From contig JAOPHQ010004279.1 of the NCBI GenBank assembly GCA_030340625.1, forward strand, positions 223,501-287,500: a stretch of 64,000 nt of DNA, given 5' to 3'. A program made the position numbers and the translations under genes. Under the pieces are notes generated by a model that worked only from the letters and a program-made list of their open reading frames with translations, was not told where the DNA came from and searched no databases. Positions 12,864-26,232 of the stretch are shown piece after piece. How positions within the stretch are numbered: the stretch's first letter is position 1; every line of letters starts with the position of its first letter. The stretch is from Merluccius polli (taxonomy: Eukaryota; Chordata; Actinopteri; Gadiformes; Merlucciidae).

Positions 12864-15800
12864 CCTTATTCACCTAGCGGCCATATTGGTTAGTTATGTA
12901 GCAAAACCTACCATGCATGGAAATGCATGCGTTATAAATATGCTACCTGGGAGGGGAAATGCAGAACTAAATCAACACAGTCTCACACCCAACTCGTCAC
13001 ATATTGAGGCCTGGTCACTCCATGTCGTCAACATTTGCAGCAGAAGGTACCCCCGTAGCGTCGCTCCTGGACGACTCGCGCCGCCCCATAGACCTGGGGG
13101 GTATTGCACAAAACTAGGATACATAAATCCAGGATAATTGAGTAAGCGCGGCTTGGACTATTCTGCTCGGCGGTATCCTGGCTTATTCGGTTGCACGATT
13201 GCCAAGCCGGGATAAATAGGCGCGGCTAAATCACGTCAGGTGAAGCTATAGTTGGGATAAGCGGCTTGAATAGACCTCGCGATCGCTCACAGAATCACCG
13301 ATCGGAACATGGCGTTTCATACGTCACGGCCGTTGAACAGCTCCTTATTGGATACCCGACCCAAGCCCGACGGGACCCGAGGGGACCTGACGGTACCCGA
13401 CGGGCCGGGTCGGGTTTGGACAGATATTTAGAAATGATGCTCGGGTTCGGGTCGGGCTCGGTGACGTCTGCGCGATTTGAAATGTGCAATTTAAAACAGC
13501 TTATTATGCATGGTAGCCAATGGGCTGTTTCACATGTTGCAAAGGTTCGATTGTGTGATTAAAATACATTTTATAAATAGGACATAAGCATGTTGCAACC
13601 CAGTCTCATATAAAAACGTACCCTGACTACGTTGGTCCAAAGTGCCACACGTAGAGGGGTTTTCCCATGGTGTCCAAGTCACGTGACTTTCAAGGTTCAC
13701 GTGACTTTTTCAGATTGGGACTCCCTTGTGACGTCACTCCGTCTGACGGATCAAACCCTCGCCCACAACAAGTCTGAGGTTGATTTGCTGATCAACACAT
13801 TATTCCGTGGCAGCGGGAGAAACTAATGTTGACAAAGTGACGAGTTACAATCGGATGTTTGTCCGCTGTTTAATTTTGATGGTGTGTGGGCATCCGTCCT
13901 GTGGTTAGTTATTACTCCTATATCAGAGCTATAGAGTAAACAACTCTATAAACAACTCTATGTTTACTCTATAGCTCTGATTCCTGCACCATGTTTCAAT
14001 GACGTCAGGTTGCTAGGGGCTACGGCTGACAGCCGGAAGTACTGTCCTTCCTACTATTGTTTATGTTGTAATGTCATAAGTGTTGACAATAAAGTTTGTT
14101 AAAAAAACAACAACAACAACAACTATTATTGTCCCACACCACAATGTATGTCCCACAATGTTAACTCCAAACAATTCACGTTTGTCCAATTCATGGACAA
14201 ACAAAGCAGCTGGAAACACGTCTAAAAACACTTGAAATAAAATGTAGCCTATATTTATATGTTTACAACATCAATCTCCCTATAATATGAACAAAATATG
14301 ATCAGGTTATACTTTCTCTCTTGAAAACGGGCAAAACGCTAACCCTAACCCTAACCCGGAAAATGAATTTTAAAAACTACAAACGTTCGGAAAATGCAAT
14401 ACAATGAAGTGTGCGGCGCCATGTTTTTCCGCCATGTTTTTTGTAGTTCTAAAGCCCTTTGCATACGACACAGGCCTACTTTCTTTCAAAAGCTCATATC
14501 TTGGTCAATTAAAAACAACTGTGTGTAAAAATGTAACTGCACACAGACATACATTCGCATTACCATATTATGTACTATCCTGTCAGCCCTGGGGAAGCGA
14601 ACACAATGCTAAATGGTCATATTAAGTAATATGGAAATATTGATATGAAACATTAAATAGTTTAATGGGTAAATGGGGTCTAAACTGCTCCAAATTGAAA
14701 AGCATGACTAAGGATAAGGTCACCATCAATATGTTGAACACATTTTGCCACTAAATATCCCTTAAAATATGTTTTAGTGATTTTATCCATCTTGGCTCTA
14801 TATAGGCTGTGAGAAAGTACACATCAGTAAGTGCCTTGGCAGTGAGCAAGATAAAAATGAAACTTTGTCGTAGGATGACAATGAAGACATCGTTGGAAAG
14901 GTCTTGAGCTGCAGAGTACAGATCTGCCACTGTGAACATTCTGGGTGGTTCCTGCTCCCCAGGAATGCCCTTTGAACCTTGAACCTAAGGCTCTTTTAAA
15001 GGCTTACAGAAAAGCAACACAATGTGATACAAACATGGGGAAAACATTTTTGGAAAGCTCTTGACTTCTTCTATCATGGCCTTTGTAGCCTTTGCCAAAC
15101 CATCATGGGGCGCTACTGGGTAAGGTCAAAACCAGATTTCACCCAATTAACAATAGTAAAAATGAAATCTGACCAAATAAATGTGCTCCCCGGTCCCTAA
15201 AACATATAATACACTTGCGAAGTTCCTTGACACATTTTCACATAATAGGGAAAACGTTAACTAAACATTTTAGAACTACAAAAAACATGGCGGAAAAAAC
15301 ATGGCGCCGCACACTTCAGTGTATTGCATTTTCCGAACGTTTGTAGTTTTTTAAATTCATTTTCCGGGTTAGGGTTAGGGTTAGCGTTTTGCCCGTTTTC
15401 AAGAGAGAAAGTATAACCTGATCATATTTTGTTCATATTATAGGGAGATTGATGTTGTAAACATATAAATATAGGCTACATTTTATTTCAAGTGTTTTTA
15501 GACGTGTTTCCAGCTGCTTTGTTTGTCCATGAATTGGACAAACGTGAATTGTTTGGAGTTAACATTGTGGGACATACATTGTGGTGTGGGACAATAATAG
15601 TTGTTGTTGTTGTTTTTTTAACAAACTTTATTGTCAACACTTATGACATTACAACATAAACAATAGTACAGTAAGGACAGTACTTCCGGCTGTCAGCCGT
15701 AGCCCCTAGCAACCTGACGTCATTGAAACATGGTGCAGGAATCAGAGCTATAGAGTAAACATAGAGTTGTTTATAGAGTTGTTTACTCTATAGCTCTGAT

Positions 15801-16853
15801 ACAGGAGTAATAACTAACCACAGGACGGATGCCCACACACCATCAAAATTAAACAGCGGACAAACATCCGATCGTAACTCGTCACTTTGTCAACATTAGT
15901 TTCTCCCGCTGCCACGGAATAATGTGTTGATCAGCAAATCAACCTCAGACATGTTGTGGGCGAGGGTTTGATCCGTCAGACGGAGTGACATCACAAGGGA
16001 GTCCCAATCTGAAAAAGTCACGTGAACCTTGAAAGTCACGTGACTTGGACACCATGGGAAAACCCCTCTACGTGTGGCACTTTGGACCAACGTAGTCAGG
16101 GTACGTTTTTATATGAGACTGGGTTGCAACATGCTTATGTCCTATTTATAAAATGTATTTTAATCACACAATCGAACCTTTGCAACATGTGAAACAGCCC
16201 ATTGGCTACCATGCATAATAAGCTGTTTTAAATTGCACATTTCAAATCGCGCAGACGTCACCGAGCCCGACCCGAACCCGAGCATCATTTCTAAATATCT
16301 GTCCAAACCCGACCCGGCCCGTCGGGTACCGTCAGGTCCCCTCGGGTCCCCTCGGGTCCCGTCGGGCTTGGGTCGGGTATCCAATAAGGAGCTGTTCAAC
16401 GGCCGTGACGTATGAAACGCCATGTTCCGATCGGTGATTCTGTGAGCGATCGTGAGGTCTATTCAAGCCGCTTATCCCAACTATAGCTTCACCTGACGTG
16501 ATTTAGCCGCGCCTATTTATCCTGGCTTGGCAATCGTGCAACCGAATAAGCCAGGATACCGCCGAACAGAATAGTCCAAGCCGCGCTTACTCAATTATCC
16601 TGGATTTATGTATCCTAGTTTTGTGCAATACCCCCCAGGTCTATGGGGCGGCACGAGTCGTCCAGGAGCGACGCTACGGGGGTACCTTCTGCTGCAAATG
16701 TTGACGACATGGGTCAGTGACCAGGCCTCAATATGTGACGAGTTGGGTGTGAGACTGGGTTGAACTAAATACAACATGTGGCGTTTTCATGGTTTCCATA
16801 GTTTCTAGGTTTTCCTATCCAACTAACCAATATGGCCGCTCTTGTGAATAAGG
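12864..16853. mobile_element. 4-kb inverted-repeat (foldback) element, 1.6-kb arms
   Basis: The left arm (12864-14453) is repeated in inverse orientation at 15269-16853, with an 815-bp spacer. The outermost match is CCTTATTCAC(..)AGCGGCCATATTGG. Inside lies GGGGGTATTGCACAAAACTA, a terminus resembling ISL2EU/Harbinger-type elements (inference), then GC-rich DNA. Arms differ by scattered substitutions and small indels, so it is not a simple assembly fold. No transposase is visible in the arms or spacer. The outer end also occurs alone at 40892-40920. Confidence 0.85.
13923..13980. repeat. Short perfect hairpin in the left arm
   Basis: TCAGAGCTATAGAGTAAAC and its complement, with a 20-base loop. 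The same 58-bp hairpin is in the right arm at 15742-15799. Confidence 0.9.
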
Positions 16854-16958
16854 CCCACTGAAGCCACACTAAGGCCTTAACATGCTTATGCGTGGTTTGT
16901 CGGAATTGTATGCAACAATATGGCAAACAATCAACAAATCAATCAATCAACAAACACC

Positions 16959-17209
16959 CAGGCCCGGTGCCACGAGGGGTCTTAAGGGGACGTAGTTGTA
17001 TTTTTTGCCTCCACTGTTTAAGCTTTATGTATCTATGGACAATATAAATATACAAAATATTGAGCGCTCTGCTAGTGCTATGTTCTTATGTGAGTGCTCT
17101 TTCTGAGGCTATTGCATGGTTAAATCAATGTATTTTATTCTATGAAACAAATTGCCCCTTCGCAAATTTTAATTGCCCCCTCAGTCACTTCATCCTGGTG
17201 CCGGGCCTG
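16959..17209. mobile_element. Small MITE with CAGGCCCGG ends
   Basis: CAGGCCCGGTGCCACGAGG at the left and TGGTGCCGGGCCTG at the right are inverted with two mismatches. It is 251 bp, without coding. The flanking 8-mers do not match, so the target duplication is lost or absent. 17210-17870 shows nothing further. Confidence 0.6.
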
Positions 17210-17877
17210 CATCTGGGGATGGATCGGAAAATAAAATGTGACCCCCTTTTTTCATAATGGTGAACACACCTATCCTTTGTATACTATTGGAGTGTACTGC
17301 TCTAACTGGGAGCATGCGCACGCAGCCCTGCTCGTCAATTCACGTCAACAGTGATCCGCAACATCTATGTGGACGTTGTGTTGCAGTCACCTCTTTGATG
17401 TCCGGCGTTGATGTTGCAGATGCCTGGTTGTGTTGCTGATGTGCGGCTGTTTGCAGAGCATGTATATGCCTTTAGAGTAGGTTGACTGCATCTCTCTTGT
17501 GAGGATGGCACAGATCTTACTGCAAGTCTTGCCCCTTGACCTGTAGGTTAGTGAAATAATTACAGTTAAAGCTTTAATTGCTCTTTAATGGTTGTGAACA
17601 ACAGCATTCAAGTGATTACTCTGTCAGCAGTAATTATAGTATTTTACATTAAGGACACTGAAACAACTCCACTTAAAGTATGGTTGGCAGTTGTGTAGAA
17701 GATGTAGCACATGTATTTTCTGCTTATGTGTTTTTATGTATTTTCTTATTTATCACTGTTTAAAAACATGGAAGGATTAGTGCATTTGGATTTACATATT
17801 TATTTTTAAAAGCAATCTGTTTGACTAGAAATGTACAAATCCTGTGTGGTATTCAAGGCACACAGGATATACCTGCA

Positions 17878-18035
17878 ATCACCACACACACTGAGGGAAG
17901 ATAGCTCTGTCATGACAGCATGTAAACATCTGCTCTAGCTGTACCATCTCCAATAAACTGGCTTTACAACATCTACCTGTGTCCTGTGTTGGAGGAGCCC
18001 AGCAAAACCACTTAGGTGGCTTGTGACAGGGGTCA
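17878..18035 (+). mobile_element. LTR fragment, same family as 37880-38020
   Basis: Shared blocks: AGCTCTGTCATGACAGCAT, CATCTGCTC, GTACCATCTC(C/T)AATAAA, and ACATCTACCTGTGTCCTGTG. This order (poly(A) signal followed by U5-like sequence) fits an LTR end. No gag or pol follows. 18036-19380 has only a GGA/GGT-rich stretch near 18870-18920. Confidence 0.55.
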
Positions 18036-19387
18036 ACTGCTACACCGGCGCCTAATGTGGGGCCTCTCCGACCCAGAAGGGGACACAGAAGGGCTGCCCA
18101 AAGATGCACTGAAGCCACCAGCCGTGTCAACGGATAGCCACCTCCCAGCACCAGCCCTTTCTCCCATAGGCAGTGACAGTCGCTGGTGGTGCCCAGCGGA
18201 GGATGGGAGGGGTGGCGCAGAAACCGCTGAGAGCAGCCGTCTGCAGCTAGCAGCCCCTTTAATGAGCCTGTAGCATGGGACTATAGTTCTATTGTCCTGT
18301 TCCATTACTATTACACCACCACCTGCTCACCAGTATCACCATGATGACTCAATACTTTAACAGTATAAGATCCAAGTATCACAGTAATCTATCCCATGCT
18401 ATAAATAGCCTACTACACATTCGCAATCAATATCACCAACCGACTGAGAGGATCTGTTTCATGGGTCATGTGTGACACCATGTGTTGACCAATGAAATGT
18501 GGTGTTCTCTTTTCCTGGTTTTAACACTGCATTACAGTGAAAATGATGAAAAAAATGTGGTACTTTTCATTTGTCAAGTATTTAATTCTGAAAGGAGAAT
18601 ACAAAAATAGGCATTCCCATGTGGTTATTGTATATAGCCCTCTTTATCTAGATATTAAATTACCTATATCAGGGTTTAGAAGATTTTAGCTATATTGCCA
18701 AGCCCTAAAATACATTTAAAAATTCCAACACAAACACTGCTTTTGGAAAAATGGCACCAGCAAGTATAGAGTCCGATGAACCCTGTCTGCTGTGGGACTC
18801 TCCCTGGATAAACCAACCCATTACCACCCCCCTCCTGTTACAAAACACAATTGCCATCAGGATGTTGTCCAGGTAGGGGAGGTGGAGGTGGGGACGGGCG
18901 GTGGAAGTGGGGGCTTGCAGTGGGGACCGTGGTGCATTACCACAGGGCACCGGATGTCGGTGACACCTTGCATAACAGTGTCAACACCGGCGCTGATGGC
19001 GGGGAGTCTTATCCGTGGTGGCGTCGACCTTAACTCGCTATTATCCCTGTGAAAGGGGTCGAAGGTGCTGCTGATCAGGTCCCAGGATTATGATGTACAC
19101 CGGAAGTGTGCACACACGCACACACAGCCAGCAATGACGGGGCCCGCAGTGGAAGCAGTCATTATGGAGCAGCATGTGTAAACTAATTGCCCCTGGCTCT
19201 GCAGATCCACTGAGCAATGAGGAGAGACTGGCTTGGACCCCCCTGGAGATCTGGATCTGGGTCCGCCCCAGTGTATCATAAAGCCAATTAAAACACCACA
19301 CTGGTACTGTAACCGCTGGTATATACAATATACTTATGGATATTTTCATCCAAATCATCTTGCAATACAGCCGGTGAATACATTCTT

Positions 19388-19460
19388 AACACTGGGAGGC
19401 CCCCAGGGGGAATCAAACCCCTGAACCTGGCAGAGCCATGCTCAACTAGTTAAAGGGGGG
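19388..19460 (-). mobile_element. tRNA-like SINE fragment
   Basis: On the minus strand it reads TTAACTAGTTGAGCATGGCT, then GGGTTTGATTCCCCC, a B-box-like motif in a tRNA-head context. Confidence 0.5.
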
Positions 19461-19884
19461 CCTTCATGCTCGCTATTTTCTTTTGTCAGACAGTATTGCT
19501 TCATAAGCGTGTTGTGAAAAAAATTGTGGTCTGCAACATTAACTCTGTTTTCGTGAAAAGTTGAAACATTGCTGTCATTTTTGTGTGATTAATTCACAAT
19601 GACCGTATGAAGCAGTACTCTAGAAACAAGGAAATAAACAAGTGTGTTAATGATACCCTTCAAGCTACACACACAGGACCAGGTTTACAATGAAGTCTCT
19701 TAAATGGACAGGTGGAGCACTGAAGTGGTCTTTGGGATGTATGTCGGCTGTCCTTTTGATGTTGGTATCATGTCACGGACCCTGAGACTAGCAGACCCTC
19801 AGCTAACTGGTCCATATGGCATGGTTGCATTTGTTGAAATTTGACAAAAATAATTAGTCACTGTTGCGTATTGACCCATCATTA

Positions 19885-20082
19885 CTCTAAAGTCAAATGG
19901 TTAGTATGATCAACTCCAAGTTCAAAGTTATGGGTTCGATCCCCGGTATTGGCAATCTCCCTAATTTCTCTGATTGAGAAGGATACCTAACCCCTACCAG
20001 CTCCTAAAATGTACCTATATCTGTATTCACTGTTAGTCGCTTTGGATACAAGCGTCTATTAAAGTCTAGTAGCAAATCTAAG
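19885..20082 (+). mobile_element. tRNA-derived SINE
   Basis: It has a B box GGTTCGATCCC (19933-19943), the body ACCTAACCCCTACCAGCTCC and GTACCTATATCTGTATTCAC, and the tail GTCGCTTTGGATACAAGCGT. It is the clearest SINE outside the gene. 20083-22300 has only a short MITE-like fragment at 20635-20715 (GCATGGGCAGGGGTGGACAC). Confidence 0.7.
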
Positions 20083-22297
20083 TCATCTAACAAGCTGCCA
20101 CTAGCATGAGGGCAAGCGATGACGCTGCCAATATGACGCAAACCATCATGGTAAGTGATGTACTTCTATAACATGGGGCAGGAGGGGAGGCGGTTTGCGC
20201 TGGTATTCGGAGAACACACTAACAGGACTACCACGGGGTGGGTTTTATCCTGGCTGTTGTGAGTCACTGAGAGCCAGAGTCATCAGTAAGAGACGGTGTG
20301 GATGAGGCAGTGACTGGTGTCATTGTTACATGGTGTTTCCGAACCCCAGAGCATTGTGTATTCTCCCAGTTCCCCGACAAAACCATGAAAACCATTCGTC
20401 CGAAGCGCACAAAAAAAAGATTACCCATCGCTGATGAGAACATGAGAGATATAATGTCTTTGGGTTTTGTGCATGAAAAATAGTGGCAGACTGAATTAGC
20501 ATGACGGGATTTGCATGCTAATTACTGTTCCCCATTGGAGTGATTGGCTAAAACAGGCTAGCGGTGAAGGGGCTTCTCGACCAGGGGAGCTCGTACACTA
20601 CAGTATTTGAAAGCGGGGCTGGAGCTAGGCATGGGCAGGGGTGGACACAATGCCTACCCAAATATTCAAACTGCCCCCCTAGATCCCAAGACAAATAAAA
20701 TTGAGAAAAGTCACAGCGAATAGCTAGCACGGCCGAAGCCTCTCCCCTTGTCCTCTAACTATGAAGTAAAAAATTACGTTTTGTCGATTAATTACCAACG
20801 ATATTTTCCCTCCTGCTATTCTCATAACTCTTGGCAGTGCCATTAGAACCTGAGCATGTGAATGTGGATTTGTGAAGAACATTCAACTGTGGAGTCTAAC
20901 AAATTTGAAGGCTGTCGCTATTTTAAAAAAACTCGTGCTCGTCTCTGTGTTTTATCAGTTTAGCGTCATGTGCTAAACTACTCATTCATAACATTCATAA
21001 TACTGCAATACAGCAAAGGGCTTTCACCAGTGGGCCATATCACCCGGCACAATCACCATTGTGTTATTTGGCGATAGATAGTGACATTTATTTACATTAA
21101 AATCTTGAGATTATAACTTGACCCTCTTTAGCAAAAATCAATGAAGTCATCAAAACACAAAGACATACATGCACTGCACTGCACGCCATTGTTTGCAGTG
21201 GCCATCATCTTTGTTCATAGCGGCCCTGGGGCAGGCCCGCTGGGGGTCTTTCAAGACGGATGAAATGCATGTTCTTTGACTTGGCCTTTCCTATGGACAC
21301 CACCAGGGGTCTGACAGCTCTCTGCCATTCTGAATGATTTAGTGGATAATTACTGGACAGGATGGTGCCACACACACACACACACGGCTTGGACAAAGAC
21401 TCTAAAGATCATGGACATAGCGTCCATTATGCCACCCACTGCTTTACACACAACTGTTATGAGGGTGTAGATTTGCCTTCTATGGTGCGTTGCCATTCTT
21501 TGCAACCAGCAGCGGAATCAATTCCTATTTGGCAGATTGAAGTGGGGACTTGAATGGCCGCCTCGCACCAATCTATGGCCAAAACTCATTCATATTCAAT
21601 ACTTAATAACTTTTTGATGAAATATAACCGTCAGGACCTCGCAAATTGCATAATAAGAAGATGAACTACCCGCTGAGATCCTAACCGAACGAAGAAAAAA
21701 TGTATCGGCTTTGTATCACGGCAATTTAATCTAATTTCTTCCCATAGACTGGTGGCAGGTCATCTGCCACCACCTACTGCAAACCGTTAGATGAAATACA
21801 TGCTAGTCTCACGGGTGGTCATGGCTGCCACGTGTACTGCGTTCACCCTGCTGATGCATTCTGGGATGGCTAAACGCTACACATCATGGCGCTTAGACTT
21901 GATGTGAACTCACCATAACACGACCCCTCAACACCATCACATGTTAATAATGATAGATCCCCTTACAAAGAAAAGTAATGCTTCACAAGGTGTGAATCAC
22001 TGCATGAAAAAAATCCATCAGATGATTGTTGCTATTCTTGCCATATTTCCTTTGATATTTTTGCCCTTATTTGTGACTATTTCTAATATTTATTTATATC
22101 CCTACTATGTAGTGCATATGATAAGTAAAACTGACTTGACTATCTATGTATCAATAAAGCTTTTACTTTTAATATTTTTTAAATATAATAAATAAATTAA
22201 TATTCATGTCATTGATTATAATGTAGCCCATAGGATAACAATAACAAGAATATATAGGCTTGCTAATTATACACATACAATTTAATTGTTATTATTA

Positions 22298-22304
22298 TTA
22301 TTAT

Positions 22305-22358
<54 letters not shown>

Positions 22359-22383
22359 CAGACTAGCAGTAGTAGTAGTAGTA
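22298..22383 (+). repeat. (AGT)n trinucleotide repeat
   Basis: About 25 AGT units with one interruption. It gives a poly-Leu open frame on the minus strand that I reject as coding. Confidence 0.97.
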
Positions 22384-23159
22384 CAGCGCCCGTTCAAAAC
22401 ATGCCTGTTGGGAGCAGACCGATTGCTTTGCCTCCGGTATAACCTGAATAAATCGGGCAGGCAAAACGCATGCTTCTGAAACGCTTGCGGTGGGGTATGA
22501 AGCCGTGCGGAGGACGGAAAACCTGACGGAGGCCTCGTCTGTTGGAAATTTAGACGAAATTTAATTAGTGGAGGTATTTTGCCGGTGGTAACGTTATTAC
22601 TGTTATAAGTTAGTGTGGCAAACTTACTGTATTTACAATTTGAGTTGCAATGGCAGAGTGGCACGGTTCCTGTATCCGCTCGAGTTGGGTATTGAGGTTT
22701 GCAGCTGTTCACAGCATCGAAAATGCGGTTTTTGCATGCAGGGAATCTTAATATGTTATCCCCAAGAATGAGTAAAACTATTTAGCCATTTAGCAGATGC
22801 TTTTATCTAAAGTGACTTACAATGAATTAATTGAATGTCATATGCCAATGTCAATTTGACTGCACATTATACATTTATACTATGTGCCAAATTAAGAACA
22901 TAATAATATTCTCAGCTAAATATTCATAGACTAGAGCATACAGGAGAACCTGTTTGTGTAGGTGGTGGTAAACTATAGGATATTAGGGTTTGATTAAATG
23001 AGGAAGGGATCGGGTAGTATATTGATCCTTCAGAATTTGATTTGCAGTAGTGGTAGTAGTACTTAGAGGATGGCCCAACAGGGTAATCAATACTATTGCT
23101 GTTTGGAGCCTAGACACACCCAATCGGTATCAATCAAGCATCCTATTTTTTTAATATAT

Positions 23160-23340
23160 ATTTTTGGCATTTGTATGCTTTATTAGATAGGACAGAAGAG
23201 TGTGTAGAGATGAACGGGAGAAGGGAGGTCCTCCCTTCATTCATGTCTGGAATCAAACCTGTGTCCTCACGACTCCAAGATGGCTGGTATAAATGGAGGG
23301 TGCCTTAGTCCGCTAGAACACCGGACACCCCCGGCCGTTC
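23160..23340 (-). mobile_element. SINE in reverse orientation
   Basis: TATGCTTTATTAGATAGGAC, GAATCAAACCTGTGTCC and GACACCCCCGG match the reversed teleost SINE with an AGGCATAAA-type tail. From 22384 to 23159 nothing else stands out. Confidence 0.5.
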
Positions 23341-23585
23341 AATTTCTTAAACCAAATAAGCTGACCAGGTAGAAAGCGTTGTTTGTTTCATGTTGTGTTA
23401 AACAACACGACTGGTTGTGTGTGTGCCTCAAAGGGAAAACATATGTTTAAATCCTTCTTTGTTGCACTGATGTTATGTTCTATGTATGGTTGTCATACAT
23501 AAATTCAAACAAGGGAACAAAAACTATTTAAGATGAGCTAATTATGCCACATTGGCCTGCTAAATGAATGTAATGTGCACTTAGA

Positions 23586-23625
23586 CCATGAATTATTACA
23601 CTGCAAACAGTGTAATAATTCATGG
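23586..23625. repeat. Perfect 40-bp hairpin
   Basis: CCATGAATTATTACACTG, loop CAAA, then the exact complement. No flanking gene or terminator context is apparent. Confidence 0.85.
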
Positions 23626-24234
23626 CCTTAATCTTATGATCCCTTCTACTCCACAGGTACAATACATTTATTACAGGACAGTTGAATAATTTAATTGTTT
23701 GGGTTTAACTTGTTTTGTGTATGCGTGGACATGTGTGTACGTACTGCGTAGCCACGGGCTGAGTATGTGAGCAGTGTCTTGTATTGTTTGTAATCTGTGT
23801 ATCTCTTTTGTTTATTGAGTCTAGTGGAAGCCAAGAGGCACACTGGTGGACAATAAATCCATATTTTACAGAGGGAGCCAAACAAATGGATGACTAAAGA
23901 CGCCTGAATCCATTGCATTACTTTGGCCTCTATTTACTGTGCATTGGGCACAACTGTCAAAGGGGATGAGCGAGATTGCGTGTGAACCACAGGGCTATGG
24001 AGAGTTTGGAGGAAATGTTTGAATAAAAGTTGTGCAGGGCTTGCAAAACGTGAACAAAAAGGAATACATTTATTTGGTGTACAGAACACAGCATGTCATG
24101 CTCAGCTATTTTCTAATATAAGAGAGCACTGCTGCATACATGTGTTGTGAAACATCAGTGGTTTGCAACATCAACTTTGTTGGACCATTGACGTAATTTT
24201 TCCAAATCAGACCAACGGGGAGCCAGAATCCCAG

Positions 24235-24425
24235 ACCAGTCGGGAGGCTCAGTAGCTCAACCCACTAACGTGCTAACCATGTAGGCAACACACCTTTGAG
24301 CGACCCTGATTTGATTCTGACTGGTGGTCCTATGCTACATGTCATTACCTTTCTCTTCCAACACACTTTCTTGTCTCTCTCCACTCTCTCGTCCACAAAA
24401 GGCATAAAAGAAAGCACATAAAATA
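24235..24425 (+). mobile_element. tRNA-derived SINE
   Basis: GCTCAGTAGCTCAACCCAC is a tRNA-like A-box region. TTTGAGCGACCCTGATTTGATTC is B-box-like. TGCTACATGTCATTACCTTT and AAAAGGCATAAAAGAAA form the tail. Confidence 0.6.
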
Positions 24426-24574
24426 TATTTAAAAAAATGTTTGACCAAGTTAATGTTGCGAACCGCCATATTTTCACAACACACATATGAAGCAGTTATT
24501 AGTATTAAATAGCAGAGTTTGACAGTTCCCCCCTGTAAGAGGCTTTCTTGAATCAGCATCAGTGTGGTCACATA

Positions 24575-24755
24575 GTGGAAGGATAGTTAAGTGGATTCAG
24601 TGTTTGACTCCCAGATGAAACATTCTGGGTACAAGCCTAGCCTGTAGGCCTTCCTGAGAAAGATGCCTCACCGCTTACTGCTCCTAAACGACCTGTATCT
24701 GAATTTGCTGTATGTTGCATTGGATAAAAACGACTGCTCAATGACTAAATAATAA
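24575..24755 (+). mobile_element. tRNA-derived SINE
   Basis: AGTGTTTGACTCCCAG, GGCCTTCCTGAGAAAGATGC, TGCTCCTAAACGACCTGTAT and TTGGATAAAAACGACTGCT follow the order seen in the SINEs at 52160 and 53553. Confidence 0.65.
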
Positions 24756-24919
24756 AATGACTGAATTGTACATCAGATTACCACATCGACATCGACCCCA
24801 ACAGAACATCAATACAACCAACCTTAAGGCCCCGGGGGGGCTGGCCTTGGCTGGGTGATGGACAGGAGAAGCTCATCTAATCCCCAGCAGGAATGCAACC
24901 ACTCGAGACAGAGAGGGTG

Positions 24920-25180
24920 GACTCTTCTTAGTTTTATTTACATCTACAACCACAAAGTAAGGATAAACGTTTATTTTTTTCACTCCAACAACCTGAGGGT
25001 TACAATCTCGCCCCTGAAAATTATTTCAGGGGCGATGTCATGTCAATTTTATTAGGCCTTATAGGCCTTATCACAGTTGCAGGGCTTCACAGACCACATT
25101 ATACGACACCGCCTAACCCTAAATGGCTTGAGGTTAGGACTAACTTAATTTTAAAGTAAGAAACCTTGAGCAGGACTGCC
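24920..25180. repeat. Composite dispersed repeats
   Basis: 24935-25010 (TTTTATTTACA..ACCACAAAG..ACTCCAACAACCT..GGTTACAATCTCGC) is related to 29765-29990. 25035-25175 is related to 50500-50650. No coding. 25181-26230 has no named feature. Confidence 0.55.
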
Positions 25181-26232
25181 TAAGGACTGAGCAGACTGCC
25201 TAACCATCCTTCCAGGGATGGTTAGGAGTGCAATGGGTGGCAGAATGGGCAGACAAAATGGTAGCATCACAAGCAAAACAGTTTAAGTAAAATTAAGTTG
25301 TTAAAAAATAGAAAATTAGTAATGTTCATGTGGTGGTGTAGAGCTGGTGGCTAGTAAGTAAGCTGGTGATATGATGATGATAAAGTGTGTGCGAAGGTAA
25401 GATTTTTGACAAATCATCATCCCAAACACCAGATAACCACAGGAGACTTCAGATTCCATTGGAAACCAGAATATAAGGTCCACCACATACTGACGGCTAC
25501 TCAACTCAAGGCTCAAGGCCTCTTGAGAGGGGAGGACAGAGCTCAAAGAACGTCGTCTCAGGGTGTCCGTCACGCGTCAAGGCACACAACGTGCACAAGG
25601 ACCTGCTGAATGAATGCTGCTCAATTCAACTCACAGCTTCGGACTTGTGTGTGTGTCAAACACGTTGGGACGAAGCTGAAGCTTTTGTTCAGAGAGCCTC
25701 CTCCTGCTTCCATTGGGAGAAAAAAGGGGCCACCTACTGTGGTTTGTGAGGTTGTGGTAGTCAATTAGATGGGATGAGACGTGATGAACTGTAAGCCCTG
25801 CAGGACCCGTAGGCTTAATACTGGTGGTGATGGTGGTGGGTGGGCTGGACCTCATTAATCAACATCAGGGGAGGTAGTGGAAGGACACCACTGGTTCTTT
25901 TTGCATAAACAAAGTCTTCTGCCAAAATTAGCTGATGGCTGACAAAAGCAGCTCTTCCAGAGCAGAAAGAGAACAGAAAGAGGCTGGATGGATAAAAGAA
26001 CATACTTCATGTGGAGTTAATTACTGACTGTCTGTAGTAAAAATGCACTGTTTGCACTATATGAGACCACCAGTTGCCTGTGTTGAAAGTGTATTCCTAA
26101 TATAACTTACATTACTTACATGACATCCAGGTTGTTATTCCTAACAGTACCAGTGTCTTAGCTAGAGAAAATCCATGTTCTCTAGCAGGACTCATCTTAG
26201 GGGATGGGTACCGAAACCCGGTATTAAACAGG

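Noticed and set aside
19933..19943. GGTTCGATCCC as a true tRNA gene B box
   Set aside because: The flanking sequence cannot fold a cloverleaf and continues into a SINE body and tail.
22263..22712. 149-residue minus-strand open frame
   Set aside because: It ends in poly-Leu from the AGT repeat; the rest shows no domain, and there is no splice context.
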